Positions 1 to 11,057 of a DNA stretch of 64,000 bases are shown here, piece by piece (position 1 is the first letter of the stretch; each line of letters opens with the position of its first letter). The notes beneath the pieces were generated by a model that was given only the letters and a program-made list of their open reading frames with translations, ran no database searches and was not told the origin of the DNA. The stretch lies in assembly GCA_032433765.1 (NCBI GenBank), contig JAVIAB010000092.1, forward strand, positions 64,731,666 to 64,795,665, read 5' to 3'. The position numbers and the translations under genes are program-made. The DNA comes from Megaustenia siamemsis (taxonomy: Eukaryota > Mollusca > Gastropoda > Stylommatophora > Ariophantidae).

Positions 1-94
1 CGTTAAGCGACATATTGTAAAGATAAATGTATTCTATAGCACATATGAGCTTTGAATAGAAATGAGGTTATTACGTCTCAGCATTTGAGGTCTT

Positions 95-350
95 GGGAGT
101 CGCGATAGCTCAGTGGTTAATGAACTGGACTACAAAGGACAAGAGGTAAAGTTCGATCCCAATCGATGGCTACCGGGTTCACCCAGTCTTAAATGGGTAC
201 TGGATTTTTTTCTGGGAAAGTAAAGCGGCACGGGCGTAATACTGACTACATTACCCAAAAATCATGTGCTGAAGGTCTGTAAAATTTATGGTCACTAACA
301 CCATATTCCCTATACGCCACTTGGCGTGACGAGAGCTCTTTACTTACTTA
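95..350 (+). mobile_element. tRNA-derived SINE, family 1
   Basis: The head reads GTCGCGATAGCTCAGTGG, a good pol III A box, and is followed about 35 bases later by a B box (GTTCGATCCC). The body carries the block CCCAGTCTTAAATGGGTAC, then a T run, and ends with CGCCACTTGGCGTGACG and a short pyrimidine-rich tail. The same order of blocks recurs at 15,747, 17,688 (head only), 51,610, 52,462 (minus strand), and around the foldback element (22,453 and 31,505). No coding capacity is seen. Such elements are transcribed by pol III and moved by a partner LINE. Confidence 0.85.
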
Positions 351-475
351 CAATTTCGGGTCTCTGAGGCTGAGCACTTAATTCGCTACAGATCAGGAAA
401 ATCTTGATCAGATACCACAAGTGGTGTTATTTTTGGATCAACAAGGCTCCCAGGTTTACCCAGCCTATGGAACAT

Positions 476-1306
476 TTACTGTTTCCTGGAAAGTAAGGGC
501 GACTTGATGTGATTCCGTCCGCATTTTCCAAGAATGTACAGATGGTCACGAACAATTGTCATCATCATATGCCTACCTATATCCGTACTATGCCTACTGG
601 CGTAGGTGATTATGTCTCTCCACAACTTTTGACCTCGGCATCTATTTATCATTTCTGTTGTTGACCTTCTGCCAAGCCATTCTCTTAAGCTGTCTGGTAT
701 TTTTTCTCTTTGCTTCCCTCTATCTCTTCGTCCTTCAATTTTTCCAGTTGTTACAATATATTCCAGTTGTTCTCTTCTCATTACATGGCCAAAAAATGAT
801 GATTGTTTTTTTTAAATATTGGAAATTAGCTCTCTTTTTTTGCTTTGACCTCTCTCAGAGCATCTTCATTACTCTTCTTAGCTGTCAATAATACTCTCAA
901 CATTCTTCTGTAAAACCACATTTCTACAGACTCCAGTGATTTTCTTGTCTGTTGTAGGGATTTTTCAACATTCTTCTGTGAAATCCCATCTCTGTGGCCT
1001 CTAATCGTCTATTCATTTGTTTGTCTACTGTCCATGATTCGCTTCCATAGGTCAGAATTTGTTCTATATAGCACTGATGAACTCACTTTCTCATTTTTAT
1101 TGACATAGATTTGTTGCATAAGATATTTTTTCATTTTCTGAAATGCTATTTTGGCCTGAGCTATTCTGCTTTTTATTTCTGTGGTGCATCTCCCATCTAA
1201 TGTTATTATTGTGCTCAAGTATTTGAAACGTTGCACCTTGTTTCAGATTTGTCTCGTTTATTTTTATACTGCATGATGATGATGATTGTTTCTTCGATAT
1301 AACCAT
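476..1306 (-). pseudogene. LINE C-terminal region and 3' end
   Basis: This continues the reverse transcriptase on the minus strand. It contains a 'FKYLSTIITLDGRCTTEIKSRI' thumb-like block (about 1,230) and then the basic C-terminus 'EQLEYIVTTGKIEGRRDRG', ending in 'LWRDIITYASRHST' (781-590). The same C-terminal block appears at 41,655-42,069, 60,868-61,232 and, duplicated, at 63,610-64,000. Several frames are needed to read it. The ATG-rich tail near 570 marks the retrotransposon 3' end. Confidence 0.75.
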
Positions 1307-1322
1307 TACTTCTGTTTTCTTA

Positions 1323-2589
1323 CTATTCAGACAGACCTTTCTTGTTGCTTTCTTTTACTATTATGTCTATCATTTCTTGTAGTTCGTTCTCTGTCTCTGC
1401 TGTTAATACTGTGTCATCCGCATATCGCAAATTATTTATGTTGTGACCGTTGACTTCAATTCCTTTTTTGTCTACTATTGATCTCATAATATATTCGCTG
1501 TAAAGTGAAAACAAATCCGGTGACAGAACACAGCCTTGTCTGACTCCTTGTTTTATATATTGGAATTGTCCTGTTTGTTTGTTAATTCGTATAGCTGCTG
1601 TTTGTTGCCAGTACATGTTTTTTTTATGATCCGTAGATCCTTGCCATCAATGTTTAATTTCTCCAGCATGTTGATTATTTCCACATGCTTTACTTTGTCA
1701 AATGCTTTCGTGTAGTCTATAAAGCACATATATAGATCTTTCTTTACGTCTATAGATCTTTCGATCAATGTTCTTAAGATGTATATTGCATTATTGGTGC
1801 TATTTCCTTACACAAATCCACATTGTTCCTCACTTATTTCTGGCTTTATTTTATTCCTTACACGTCTCATGATTATTCGTAGTAATATTTTATTCATATG
1901 GCTCATGAGACTAATAGTGCGATGGTCTTCACAATCAGTGGCTCCTGACTTCTTCGGTATGGCTACAAAGATTTTAGTAGATCTTCGGGTATGTGTCCAG
2001 TGTTATATATGTCATTGAGTAATTTTGCTATGACTTGTACTCCCAGCTCACCTAATGCATTTATCTCTTCGATTGTTATATTGTCAGGACCTGGAGCTTT
2101 GCCTCTTTTCCTGTGTTGAATTGCGTCCTCCACTTCACTCTGCATTATTGGTGGTCCTGTGCCTTCATTTGAATTGTTTAATTCTGGTCTTTCATCATCA
2201 TAGAGTTGACTGATATATTCTGTCCATCTTTCCATTGTCTTCTCCTGTCCCATCATTATATTTCCTTCCTTTGATTTCACACATCCTGAAACTTTGACGT
2301 CTTTTCTTCCTGTTAATTCATTTAACTGATTGTGCATAAATTATGAGTCATTTTTTTTTTCCATTTCTTCACATTTCTGTTTTAACCATCCTTCCTTTGC
2401 TTCTCTGCACTTGTTTTGGATCTCTTTGTGCAATATCCGTGTGTATGTCCGTTCTTCTTTCTTATGTTTTCTTCTTTCGTCCATTAGTTGTAATATTTCT
2501 TCTGTTATCCATTTCTTTTTGTTGATTCTTTTAGTCACGGGTATTACTTCTTTTGATGTTGTTGAATCGATTGTTTGAGCATTTCCCAC
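1323..2589 (-). pseudogene. LINE reverse transcriptase core
   Basis: Minus-strand pieces carry the reverse transcriptase blocks in order. The region starts with a basic linker (2,589-2,341). Then 'KRGKAPGPDNITIEEI' (2,337-1,963) marks the fingers. 'FIDYTKAFDKVKH' (1,768-1,553) carries the first metal-binding aspartate. 'GVRQGCVLSPDLF' and the catalytic 'LRYADDTVL' lie in 1,616-1,323. Frame changes occur between pieces near 1,960 and 1,600, so no functional polymerase can be made. The coding order continues directly from the endonuclease piece upstream, which supports one original ORF. Confidence 0.85.
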
Positions 2590-2885
2590 TGCTCCTGTGT
2601 GTCCTGTATTTTCTCAATAGCATTATATCTATTTTGTACTATCGTGTTGTACTTATCACTCATCTGTTTATCTACTCTTAGCATATCTAGTTCTAATTTT
2701 ATATTTCTTGGTGATTTCTGTGCCTTCCGCAGTTTTATTCTTATCTTTCCAACTACTGGTACATGGTCACTATTGCAATCTGCTCCTGACCTTATTTTAA
2801 CCGATGTTAGCCCATTCCTGAATCTTCTCTGTACCAGTATAAAATCAATTTCATTGTGTACTTTTTTGTCTGGGCTTTGCCATGT

Positions 2886-3746
2886 TCATAGTCGCCTAGG
2901 GTGTTGTTTGAACCAGGTGTTACCTATAATCATTTCATGTGTCTTTTCCCAATCTATCAATCTATCCCTTCTGTTATTCGTCTCTCCAAGGCCATGCCCC
3001 CCAGTCACATTTTGCACTTTAGCTGTTCCTACCTTTGCATTGAAATCCCCTAACATAATAGTTATTTCTTGGGATTTACACTGTTCCATGGTCGCCTCTA
3101 GCTCCTCGTAAAAAGTGTCAATGTCTTCTTCGCTATTAGTTGTTGGTGCATAAACTTGAATTATAGTGAAATCCTTTGGTCTGCCTCTCAATTTTACTAG
3201 CAAAATTCTGTCTGATACTGGCCAAAATCCTTTCACTGTTTTGCTTCTTTCTCTATCTAACATGATGCCTACTCCTCTTTCGTGTGTGGTTCCCCCAGAG
3301 TAAATTACATTTCCACTGTCGCGTTGTAATAATCCTGCTCCTGTCCATCTCATTTCACATAGTCCCAAGATGTTCAATTTCATTCTCTTCATTTCTTGAC
3401 TGATATTTTCTAGTTTTACAACCTGGAATGCTGATCTAATGTTCCAAGTTCATATTGCTAGTGTCTCTTTATTTTTGATCTTGCATACAGTAGCTTGATG
3501 ACGATCGGGTGTCACCTGTAACACATAATGCTCCCTACCGGACAATGTGGCTGTGTAGTCCCCATTAACGTCTTTAGCTGTAAATAGAAGGTTGTAATTT
3601 GTCATGATTAGTCCAGGCAATTTAAGAAGGTAGTATGCCATTCCTTTCCTTCTTGGCAGTGACTGTACTAGTCGGAGATCGCAGCCATTGTCTCTATACA
3701 TGAGATCCTCTGCCTGCCATCGCGGTGTGGGGACCATAACCGGCAC
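2886..3746 (-). pseudogene. LINE AP-endonuclease region
   Basis: Two pieces lie in the same frame (3,746-3,450 and 3,392-2,886), separated by a TGA where the usual 'TWNIRS' start of the endonuclease begins. The second piece shows the family motifs in order: 'LGLCEMRWTGAG', 'YSGG', 'GVGIML', 'VYAPT' and 'LGDFNAKVG'. Together they form an apurinic-type endonuclease that would nick the target DNA to prime reverse transcription. The last catalytic part falls after a break near 2,886. The family match is clear. The exact N-terminal start is uncertain because the leader is open in the same frame. Confidence 0.8.
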
Positions 3747-4067
3747 TACTTGTCGGCTGCTCCCACAACACCATCCACTACCTGCTCCAATGGCTTCACA
3801 TAACCCTGATAGGGGGGCTAAACGGGAGCTCCACCTTGCCCAGGGGTGTCCGAAGACTATCGGAGGAAAGAAGACGTCTTATTCCTCCGTTGGTAGGGCA
3901 GAACTCTACCACGCTAACCGCATACCGACCATAAGATTTTATAATATTTAAGTACAAAGGTAGTCTGAATTTTGCACAAATCGTTTTTTTTTTTTTGGTT
4001 ATATAATTTTAGGAAAATATCAATCCGTGTTCTCTAAGCATTAGATTTTACTGTAAAATATGTTCTA

Positions 4068-4090
4068 TAGTCCGTTCAGAATCGTTTGCC
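4068..4090 (+). repeat. Left terminal inverted repeat of transposon copy 1
   Basis: It begins TAGTCCGTTCAG and matches the reverse complement of 6,435-6,457 at every base. A TA target duplication sits directly outside. Confidence 0.92.
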
Positions 4091-4387
4091 GAGATGTTAT
4101 GATTTATAATTCAAAAAGTTCTTGATGATTTCACATGATTTTTGGCATACGGTGTTAAAATGTCCATGTCACGAGAACATATGTGTTACTCGATGTCTAG
4201 CTATAACGGTTTTCTTAAAGCGGCGAATTCCTTTGATCTTTGCCCATGTAACTATTATTTTGACCCTAATCAAAATGTTTTACAGTAATCTAGTGCAACG
4301 ATGACCCATAGGCGTGTCCATAAAATTTTACATGGTGGCAAGTATACAAATTTTAAATTATATATAGAACTTTTGTTCGTAGAGTCA

Positions 4388-4575
4388 ATTTGATATAGTT
4401 CCATGCTCTTGGTGTGAGTTTCCCAAATGTTGTCGCTGCCTTTCAAATGCGTACATTTAGTTCCTCATCTAAGGAAAGTGTGGCTGTAATAGTGGATCCA
4501 AGATAGCTGAACTTCTGTACTGACTCAAGCAGGCTTCCATTCAAAGTAATGGTTGTTGGTTTGCTTATAACATAT
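4388..4575 (-). pseudogene. RTE-like LINE fragment inside transposon copy 1
   Basis: Minus-strand translation gives 'PTTITLNGSLLESVQKF', then 'YLGSTITATLSLDEELNVRI' and 'KAATTFGKLTPRAWN', the thumb-region block typical of RTE-like LINEs. It lies between the left inverted repeat and the transposase stop, so it is either a nested insertion or captured sequence. It is short, with at least one stop. Confidence 0.65.
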
Positions 4576-4677
4576 TTTTGATTGCTTGGGTGGTCTTGAA
4601 CAATAAACTGTTTAACAAATCAACTAGGAAATTTTGCAAATCAAACTATTTATCTGTAGACTTAATCAGAGTAATGA

Positions 4678-5961
4678 TCATTCAGAATCAGACGAGTCAA
4701 ATAGGTCGATTACTGCTTTCGGCTGAACAAACAACAAACCATCCTTTTTCCAATATTCCTCTTCTTGTCGTAACACATGATCCTCACATTTTACACAGTA
4801 GTCTTTATTTATATTTGATAGAGCCTGATTTGTAAGTGTCTCAACATCGCATAATTTGAAAGTTTTATTTGTATATGCTACGTGTCCTTTAACTTTTGCC
4901 CAAACTAGTTCTATAGGATTTAAGTGTGCATGATATGGAGGTAGTCTCAAACATCTATGGCCATGTTCTTGAATTAACTTGTCTATTTTAAATATCTTTG
5001 TACGTTGTGTCTGTTTTACAAGGCTAAGCAATTCGGGTTTCAAGTAGCTGTCGTTAACTTGTATGTGTTCTTTTATGAGCCACGTTTTGATTGCATCTTT
5101 TGTACTTGATGATGTTGGGATTCTATCTTCTACGTTAACTACGTTATGGTATGAAGCATTGTCCATTATCAGACAAGAAGGTCGATCTAATATTGGAAGG
5201 ATACTTTTCTCGATCCAGTCTTTAAATATGTGCCCATTCATTTCGGAGTGGTAGTCTCTATTGTCTATGGATTTTGAAATGAAAACGAGATGAGCATTCT
5301 GCAACAACCCATTATGTCTGCTACCTGCATGTGCAACTATCAAACGTTGCCCTTTACTGCTTGGTACTGATCTTTTAATACTTCCATCTGCTAACTGCCA
5401 TTCCTTTTCATTTGTATGATGAGCGTTGATCCAAGTTTCATCTAAATAAACAATATCATAATCATTTTCGCGCATTTCCTTCACTTCACGTAAATACTTG
5501 CTTCTAAGAGCTACTAGATGTGGCTTCTCACAAATAATGTTTTTCCCACCAGCATACTTTCTAAAGGTGAAGCCTGCACTTCTTAATATTTTCCATAATG
5601 AAGTTTTTGATATTTCAATGTCGTTGTTAGTTTTCAGCCAAAGCTTCAACTTTCTAAGTGTCACTTCTTCGTTTATATCAAACATTCGTCAGATTTCTCT
5701 TTTTACTAGGTCCTTATAAAAACTGTCTAACGTTTCTTTCCTTCCTTGCTTTCTTGCATTTGTTGGCAATAAATATCCGCTTCCTTTAACTATTCGATCA
5801 AATGAACGTTTACACAAACCTAAAATATGCATTGTTCTCTTCTCAGGGTTTGATAAAGAACAATAAAGATGTCCCTTTTTACGCTCTCTGCAGAAGTATT
5901 GATAAATCTTTATAGCAATGTTATGCTCAGTAAAATATTTTGCCTTTATATTCATTCTCAC
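4678..5961 (-). pseudogene. DDE transposase (D-D-E, long spacer), one nonsense codon
   Basis: Two pieces in the same frame (5,961-5,689 and 5,685-4,678) form a 427-codon gene interrupted by one TGA at codon 91. Copy 2 has arginine at that position, so this looks like CGA-to-TGA. Residues 1-130 resemble a helix-turn-helix DNA-binding region. The catalytic triad is visible: 'YLDETW' (D174), 'LIMDNASYH' (D267) and 'LNPIELVW' (E351). The family is IS630/Tc1/mariner, which cuts and pastes at TA. There are 83 residues between the second D and E, far more than the 34-41 of ordinary Tc1 or mariner. This resembles the long-spacer group reported as DD82E, but I cannot confirm the family. It ends with an acidic tail, 'DSSDSE', as does copy 2. 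Confidence 0.88.
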
Positions 5962-6434
5962 ATAGACTTGCAGAAGATAATATGGATAGTGCCGCCTCCT
6001 TTCTGTAAATATTGAGATTTGCCTCTGAATTATGACTCGAACTCGAGTCTACGGCCGTGATTTTGACGTCACATAATTTCCGGTTTCGGCTAAAATGTCA
6101 TTTTGTGCTAAACGGGAAATTTCATATGTAACATTTCTTTATAAAAATTTATAGTGGAAACATAACTATTTTAGGACGGTGCGCATTCAGCCGTGAAGGT
6201 TATGCCTATATGTTAAAGAATCAGCTGTGAGATGTAAGCATCTACATAATCCCGCCGGTGTTTATAATATCGATTAACTTTTTTTTAATATAGGTTAAAT
6301 AAGGCATCTTTGAAACTGGATCACATTTCTTTGATAAAAAAATATTTTTATAGCGACATTAGTATTCTAAACCTAACTTCAAAAGATCAATGCAAATGAA
6401 CAATAAGTTTTTGAAAAAAATAAATTAATGTCTA

Positions 6435-6457
6435 GGCAAACGATTCTGAACGGACTA
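6435..6457 (-). repeat. Right terminal inverted repeat of transposon copy 1
   Basis: It ends in TTCTGAACGGACTA, the exact reverse complement of the left end, and is followed by TA. The same end motif, less well kept, recurs at 6,865-6,880 and 7,211-7,225. Confidence 0.92.
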
Positions 6458-6460
6458 TAG

Positions 6461-7229
6461 ATATAAATGTTGGTATTTAAAGTCAACAAATTGTCTACTG
6501 AGTCTTCACAAAATTAATAAAGATTAGCCTTCCCTTCGGTAATTAAACCAAAGGCCGTGGTGCGTCATGTCGTTCAATATTCAGTTTTGTGCACGGGATC
6601 TTACTGATGTTAGTGTTCCTGCAATAGCCAAACTATTTTACGTGAACGACCGCAACAAATTAATGTATATATCCTAAAATGGTGTCAAATTCGAACAGGG
6701 TGAATTTAATATAGCCTAAAGAAGAAAACTTTTAAACTAGATCAAATTTCTCAGAGCAAAAAATATTTCTATAACGTCATCAATATTCTAAGATCACATG
6801 CAAATTTTGAAAAGAAAATAACAAACGGTTATCACGAAAAGCTAATTCAGGTGTGATTATGAATTTCTGAACGGACTATAACAAACCTCTCTGTGGATTG
6901 CGTCTTACAAGTTACGGTTCAGTGAGCGCGAGGTGGTGCTAAGATTGTGTGGAGAGCACATGAAATTTGCCTCATTAAACGGTGAGTTGATTACAACAAA
7001 TGTGGGTAATGTAAAATTCTAAAAATTAGGACAACCAAGAAAATCATATTGTTATATATCTTAAAGTAGCAAAAATATTTCCTAAATGCATGACAATAGA
7101 GAAAAGAAATCAGACTTAAGGTCGGTGAAAAAATAAGTTTTCATGAAAAAGAATTACAGAAATTCATCAAACAGTTTCCGAGATCATTGATAAACTCTGT
7201 GGTCACGAATTTCTGAACGATATAGTAAT
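6461..7229. repeat. Two extra right-end relics of the transposon family
   Basis: Beyond the true right end at 6,457, the end motif TTCTGAACGGACTATA appears again at 6,865-6,880 and a decayed form at 7,211-7,225. About 150 bp before each of the three ends is a similar stretch (a CTGGATCA or CTAGATCAAATTTCT type block, then AAAAAATATTTCTATA). No matching left ends were found. These look like stacked ends of related short copies. Confidence 0.55.
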
Positions 7230-8055
7230 ATTTGTAGTACTGAATTGCTTCAAACCGAATCCTGGGTTGCAAACTACATAAATTACATAAATATATTCAA
7301 TGTAATAATTACCGCTCACAGTTAACGGCATTATGACTGCAAACGCATTTGCATTAAATTATAAATAGATCAATTACACTTAAAGATTAATCGATGACAA
7401 AACTGATGTTAAATCAACTGACAAGACTTTTAATATCCAACTTAACTGAACATTATTTTTCTGGAATTTTTTTGCAGAAAGATTTTGTCCTTAATTGTTG
7501 ACGATAAACAAGAGCAGAGAATGAGTACTGATAAATGAAAGATGATATGCAGTTTCGTAAATCTCTTTAATATTTCTAGAAAATTTGCTGCTAGTTTAAG
7601 CCGGGAAATTTGGGTTGAATTTGTTCTATGAATTGCAATCTTGGATATGTGTGCGAGCTTGTCTCACTTCCTTGTGTTGTTTTAAGCCTTTCGAGTTCAT
7701 TCATGGGTTCAAAGAACTTTGGACTCCAATCCAATAAATACGTCTACAGCAGACGTCACCGACGCTATGAATTTCTGAATGTTTGCGATGAGTCTAGTGA
7801 AAACTCACAACATTGCCTGGTATCGCCTCCGTTGTTGGAAAACTTCAACCAATCCTGCCATGAAATGTTATAAACTCGCAAGGTGTTAAATACTTCAGCA
7901 GCTGTATTTATGTATCAGCGAAATGTAAGTCTTAAAAAAGAACCCTCTCGTTATGATTCGCGCCTAAGATATCGCAAAATGGTTTACATTTGTTTTTTAT
8001 CAGTACTTTCATCCAGCCGAAGAACAATATTCTTCTTCTTTTACCTTGCAACTCC
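7230..8055. other. Intergenic, no recognised feature
   Basis: AT-rich sequence. A 81-codon and a 151-codon ORF (7,628 and 7,883) have no recognisable motif, and the second runs into the LINE remnant at 8,058. Confidence 0.5.
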
Positions 8056-8057
8056 CT

Positions 8058-8215
8058 GTGGAGCATCGGTCATTATTAAACATTTCCCAAGCCGAGCTGT
8101 TAGTGCCATTCCTTTGAGATCGCTCCATGTTTTCTCTACTTCATATCTTCTTCCACGTGTCCTCATTGTGGCTTTCTTTAAGTTACGTCATATATCTCTT
8201 CTCCTCAGATTTTCT
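8058..8215 (-). pseudogene. LINE C-terminal remnant
   Basis: Minus-strand reading gives 'TWSDLKGMA' and then, after frame changes, a ...CSTGS-like end. This is the same C-terminal block that reads cleanly at 40,893-41,015 ('TWNDLKRMAKNRTTWKVF'). It is a short, decayed 3' end of a non-LTR element. Confidence 0.55.
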
Positions 8216-8339
8216 CGAGGGAGATATCGGAGAACCTATGGATTCGTCCGGCATGCGGTGATGATGATCCTAATAACAAACAAACAACCTCTTAGACTGA
8301 GAACAGTTTATCTATCTTGGATTTTATTGGGAAAATAAT

Positions 8340-9010
8340 GTTAAGGGCATGCACATACGCTAACAATTACTTGATAATAACAGAAAATTGTCGAACAACG
8401 TGTTTTACACGTGTGATTCTACGAAGTGTAGCAGTTGCGAACACAAGGTAAATTATTATAACAGCTCTGAAATTACAACGCCAAAGTACACAATAACACT
8501 TGTCTTCAACATCCTATATGGTTACTCGAAAAGGCTGGAAGCCTTGATTACGTTCAAAAATGTATTAACACTTCTCTCTAGTTTCACTTCAGACAACTTA
8601 TCTGGTAATTATCATATATTTGCATCGTCTGAAAGTCACACACAACACAGAAACTATTACTATGGCCGTCTTTAAATGTATTAAGCTGTATATATCATAA
8701 GTGGTAGTTTATAAATTGTTTTGAGGCATCACACTCTCAAGGTTCAATAAAAAAAATAATATAATTACATTGATTATCCATCGCAGACACAATAATCTAA
8801 CGCCTGACTATGTTCTCTTTGAAATATCTCACACACAAATTCTAATACATCGTCTTGTAAATTCACCAAATCTCGACTAAAGCTCTTGAGTCGAAATTTC
8901 TCCAGAACCCAACACTTCGTCATAACTTCCAGCAGGCTCATGAAACATATTCTCAATTTAAAATTCAACATATGAAGCTTACGATCTAGAGTAACCTCCT
9001 GTAATCAGAA
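8340..9010. other. Intergenic, no recognised feature
   Basis: AT-rich and unremarkable; only short ORFs without motifs on either strand. Confidence 0.5.

Positions 9011-9069
<59 letters not shown>
9011..9069 (+). repeat. (CT)n microsatellite
   Basis: About 59 bp of nearly pure CT dinucleotide with a few T interruptions. Confidence 0.97.
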
Positions 9070-10220
9070 GCTTACTAACTGTGTATATTCGTCTAGCTCA
9101 TTAGCCTCTTTCACAATTCCAGCTTCTAACACCCCCCCCCACCCCAAACCCATCTTAAATCGTGAGACAAACCATGCTTTGCTAATTGATATACAGGCTA
9201 TTCTCTATTGATCCGTTCCTGTAATCATTGTAACCGTTTGGCTGAACTTGTCCCAACGTTTTAATACAATGTGGCTCTCATCTAATCAGTATATAATACG
9301 TTGTAATATGTCAATACCACGTGAGTACAACATATGTAATGATTCACGTGGATATGATAAAACAATTGTGTTACGTGACGTGGTGTTAAATTTGGCTAAA
9401 AACGTACATCCATTGTGTTAGATCAATCGAGTCTACTATATAAGACATTATTATAAGATCTTTAGCTATGTGCATTCACCCAATTATTATTAATTGCGAA
9501 ATTTCAAAAAAGCATTCACTAATTCTCATTATTAAAAATAGATATAATCCATTTGCTTGCCACTTTTTTGTTTCTTTATTCCTAATCTTTTACCTTGGAA
9601 ATCGGTGTTCTACTTGTCATGTGTTGATTATGTTTATTTTCTAGTTGGCGCACAACAATGACTTATTTTGGAGCATTGGCATCGTAACGTAATACCCAGT
9701 GTTGATTTTGTACGTATCCTGTTCTTGCTCAGGTTATGTCAATTCGTAGATATTTATTGAAGAAAACCATGACAGTTTAAATGTTGACTGGATGAAGTCT
9801 TCTTCTGATTTGAATACGGTGTACAGTGAAAAGTTATACTCTGTCAGGACATTTCAGAACGTCCATGATCAGAAAGCAACAGGAGGCCAATGATGGAAGT
9901 CGTGACCAGGACGGACCAGTTCCCCTCTTTCCTTAGAGTGTCAAAAATAAAAGGTCGAAACACTTGCTCGACGTGTCCATTTCAGGCGACCAGATTGCCT
10001 TCTGCTGGGAACTTCTATATAATTTGCTGTATTCATCAACAACATTTCGTGTTCCTATGTTTCACGTTAAGCCATTGAACATTCTTTGGCTAGTCTTGTT
10101 TAATTTTAACAAAATTCATCGAATTAAAATTATAAAAATGTCACAATAAACAAGAATAAGTATAAGCAAAGATTTTAATGCAACAAAGCTAGTCAAATAA
10201 TCGGAAAACTTCACCACTGC
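9070..10220. other. Intergenic, no recognised feature
   Basis: Contains a C-rich run near 9,131-9,143. The rest is AT-rich with no ORF carrying a recognisable motif. Confidence 0.5.
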
Positions 10221-10224
10221 TATC

Positions 10225-10700
10225 GTACAAGGAAATAACAATACAAGCAAAACGAGCACTTTAATAAAAATCTTCAGTCTCAGCGTTGCGTTATCAATGC
10301 CAGACCTGGGCTGTTGAATCAAGAACAATACGAAAAATAAACACTAACAAAATAAAATGTATTAGACGCATGACAGGAAACGGACTGAGAGATAAGATCC
10401 GAAATAAAGGACCGAGAAGAAATACTAGGAATAATTCCTGCCACTGAATACATAAAGAAGCAACAGATACAAAGGTGATAGAACGTGATAAAAAAGAAAG
10501 ATCAAAATAAAACACGAGTTTCCATTAAACTTAACAAGAATACCAGACACAAGGGTCGTCCACGAAAAACATGAATTGGTGAAATATTAGAAACACTAGG
10601 ACACATAACAGCTGCAGAGGCCAAAAAGAAAAGATCAAACGATAATAAAATATCACTCTCCAAGATGCTGAAAGGCAAATTAGGTAAGAAAGAAGAAAAT
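10225..10700 (+). pseudogene. Degenerate LINE C-terminal region
   Basis: The plus strand closely follows the sequence at 45,830-46,260. It shares blocks such as ACGAGCACT, TTGCGTTATCAATGCCAGACCTGG (in parts), AATGTATTAGACG, GAGAGATAAGATC, CAAGGGTCGTCCACGAAAA and CAGCTGCAGAGGC. Reading frames are lost repeatedly. The comparison copy carries 'TLCYQCQTWTL' and 'MKCVRRMIGNSLRDKIRN', a thumb and C-terminal block of a non-LTR reverse transcriptase. This copy is older. Confidence 0.65.
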
Positions 10701-10859
10701 AAAAAAATGTAAGTGCGTTGATTAATACAGTTATTATTCACCAAGTCTGTCAGAAGCGAACAACATAAAATTACAGACGACAACAATCGCTCTTTCTCTC
10801 GACACCCGACGGCGTAGAAGAGGATTGCCGCTTCTCGTGACCACATTCTTCGTTTAATT

Positions 10860-11023
10860 CATGACATTCTCGATAACTTTCTTGAGGCGAGCGGACACTT
10901 CTTGGAAGTAATAGAACATTAGAGAATGTAATGGAACAATGTGAGTTGGTCTAGAACAATGCATAAAACAATTTGTAATTATAACACACACACATATTCA
11001 CTCTCTTCCTCTCTCTCTCTCTT

Positions 11024-11057
<34 letters not shown>

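Larger units (their letters stand above)
560..3940 (-). mobile_element. Near full-length RTE-like LINE, degenerate
   Basis: Read on the minus strand, the fragments line up in the order of one non-LTR retrotransposon ORF: a 5' leader (about 3,940-3,750), AP-type endonuclease (3,746-2,886), linker (2,589-2,341), reverse transcriptase (2,337-1,323), and the C-terminal region (1,306-476) with the 'WRDIITYASRHST' ending seen in the other copies of this window. The 3' end falls near 560, at a short ATG-triplet tail. There is no RNase H domain. Frameshifts and stops break it into at least six pieces, so it is dead. It is the only copy here that keeps the 5' half. The RTE clade is my best guess from the domain order and C-terminal style. 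Confidence 0.8.
4068..6457 (-). mobile_element. Tc1/mariner-type DNA transposon, copy 1 (2,390 bp)
   Basis: Perfect 23-bp terminal inverted repeats lie at 4,068-4,090 (starting TAGTCCGTTCAGAATCG) and 6,435-6,457. TA dinucleotides immediately outside (4,066-4,067 and 6,458-6,459) fit the TA duplication of the Tc1/mariner group. Inside is one transposase gene on the minus strand. About 590 bp of the 4,091-4,677 flank holds a LINE remnant and a short block, CTTAAAGCGGCGAATT, shared with copy 2 at about 40,180. The intact ends and nearly intact gene suggest a fairly young insertion. Confidence 0.9.
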
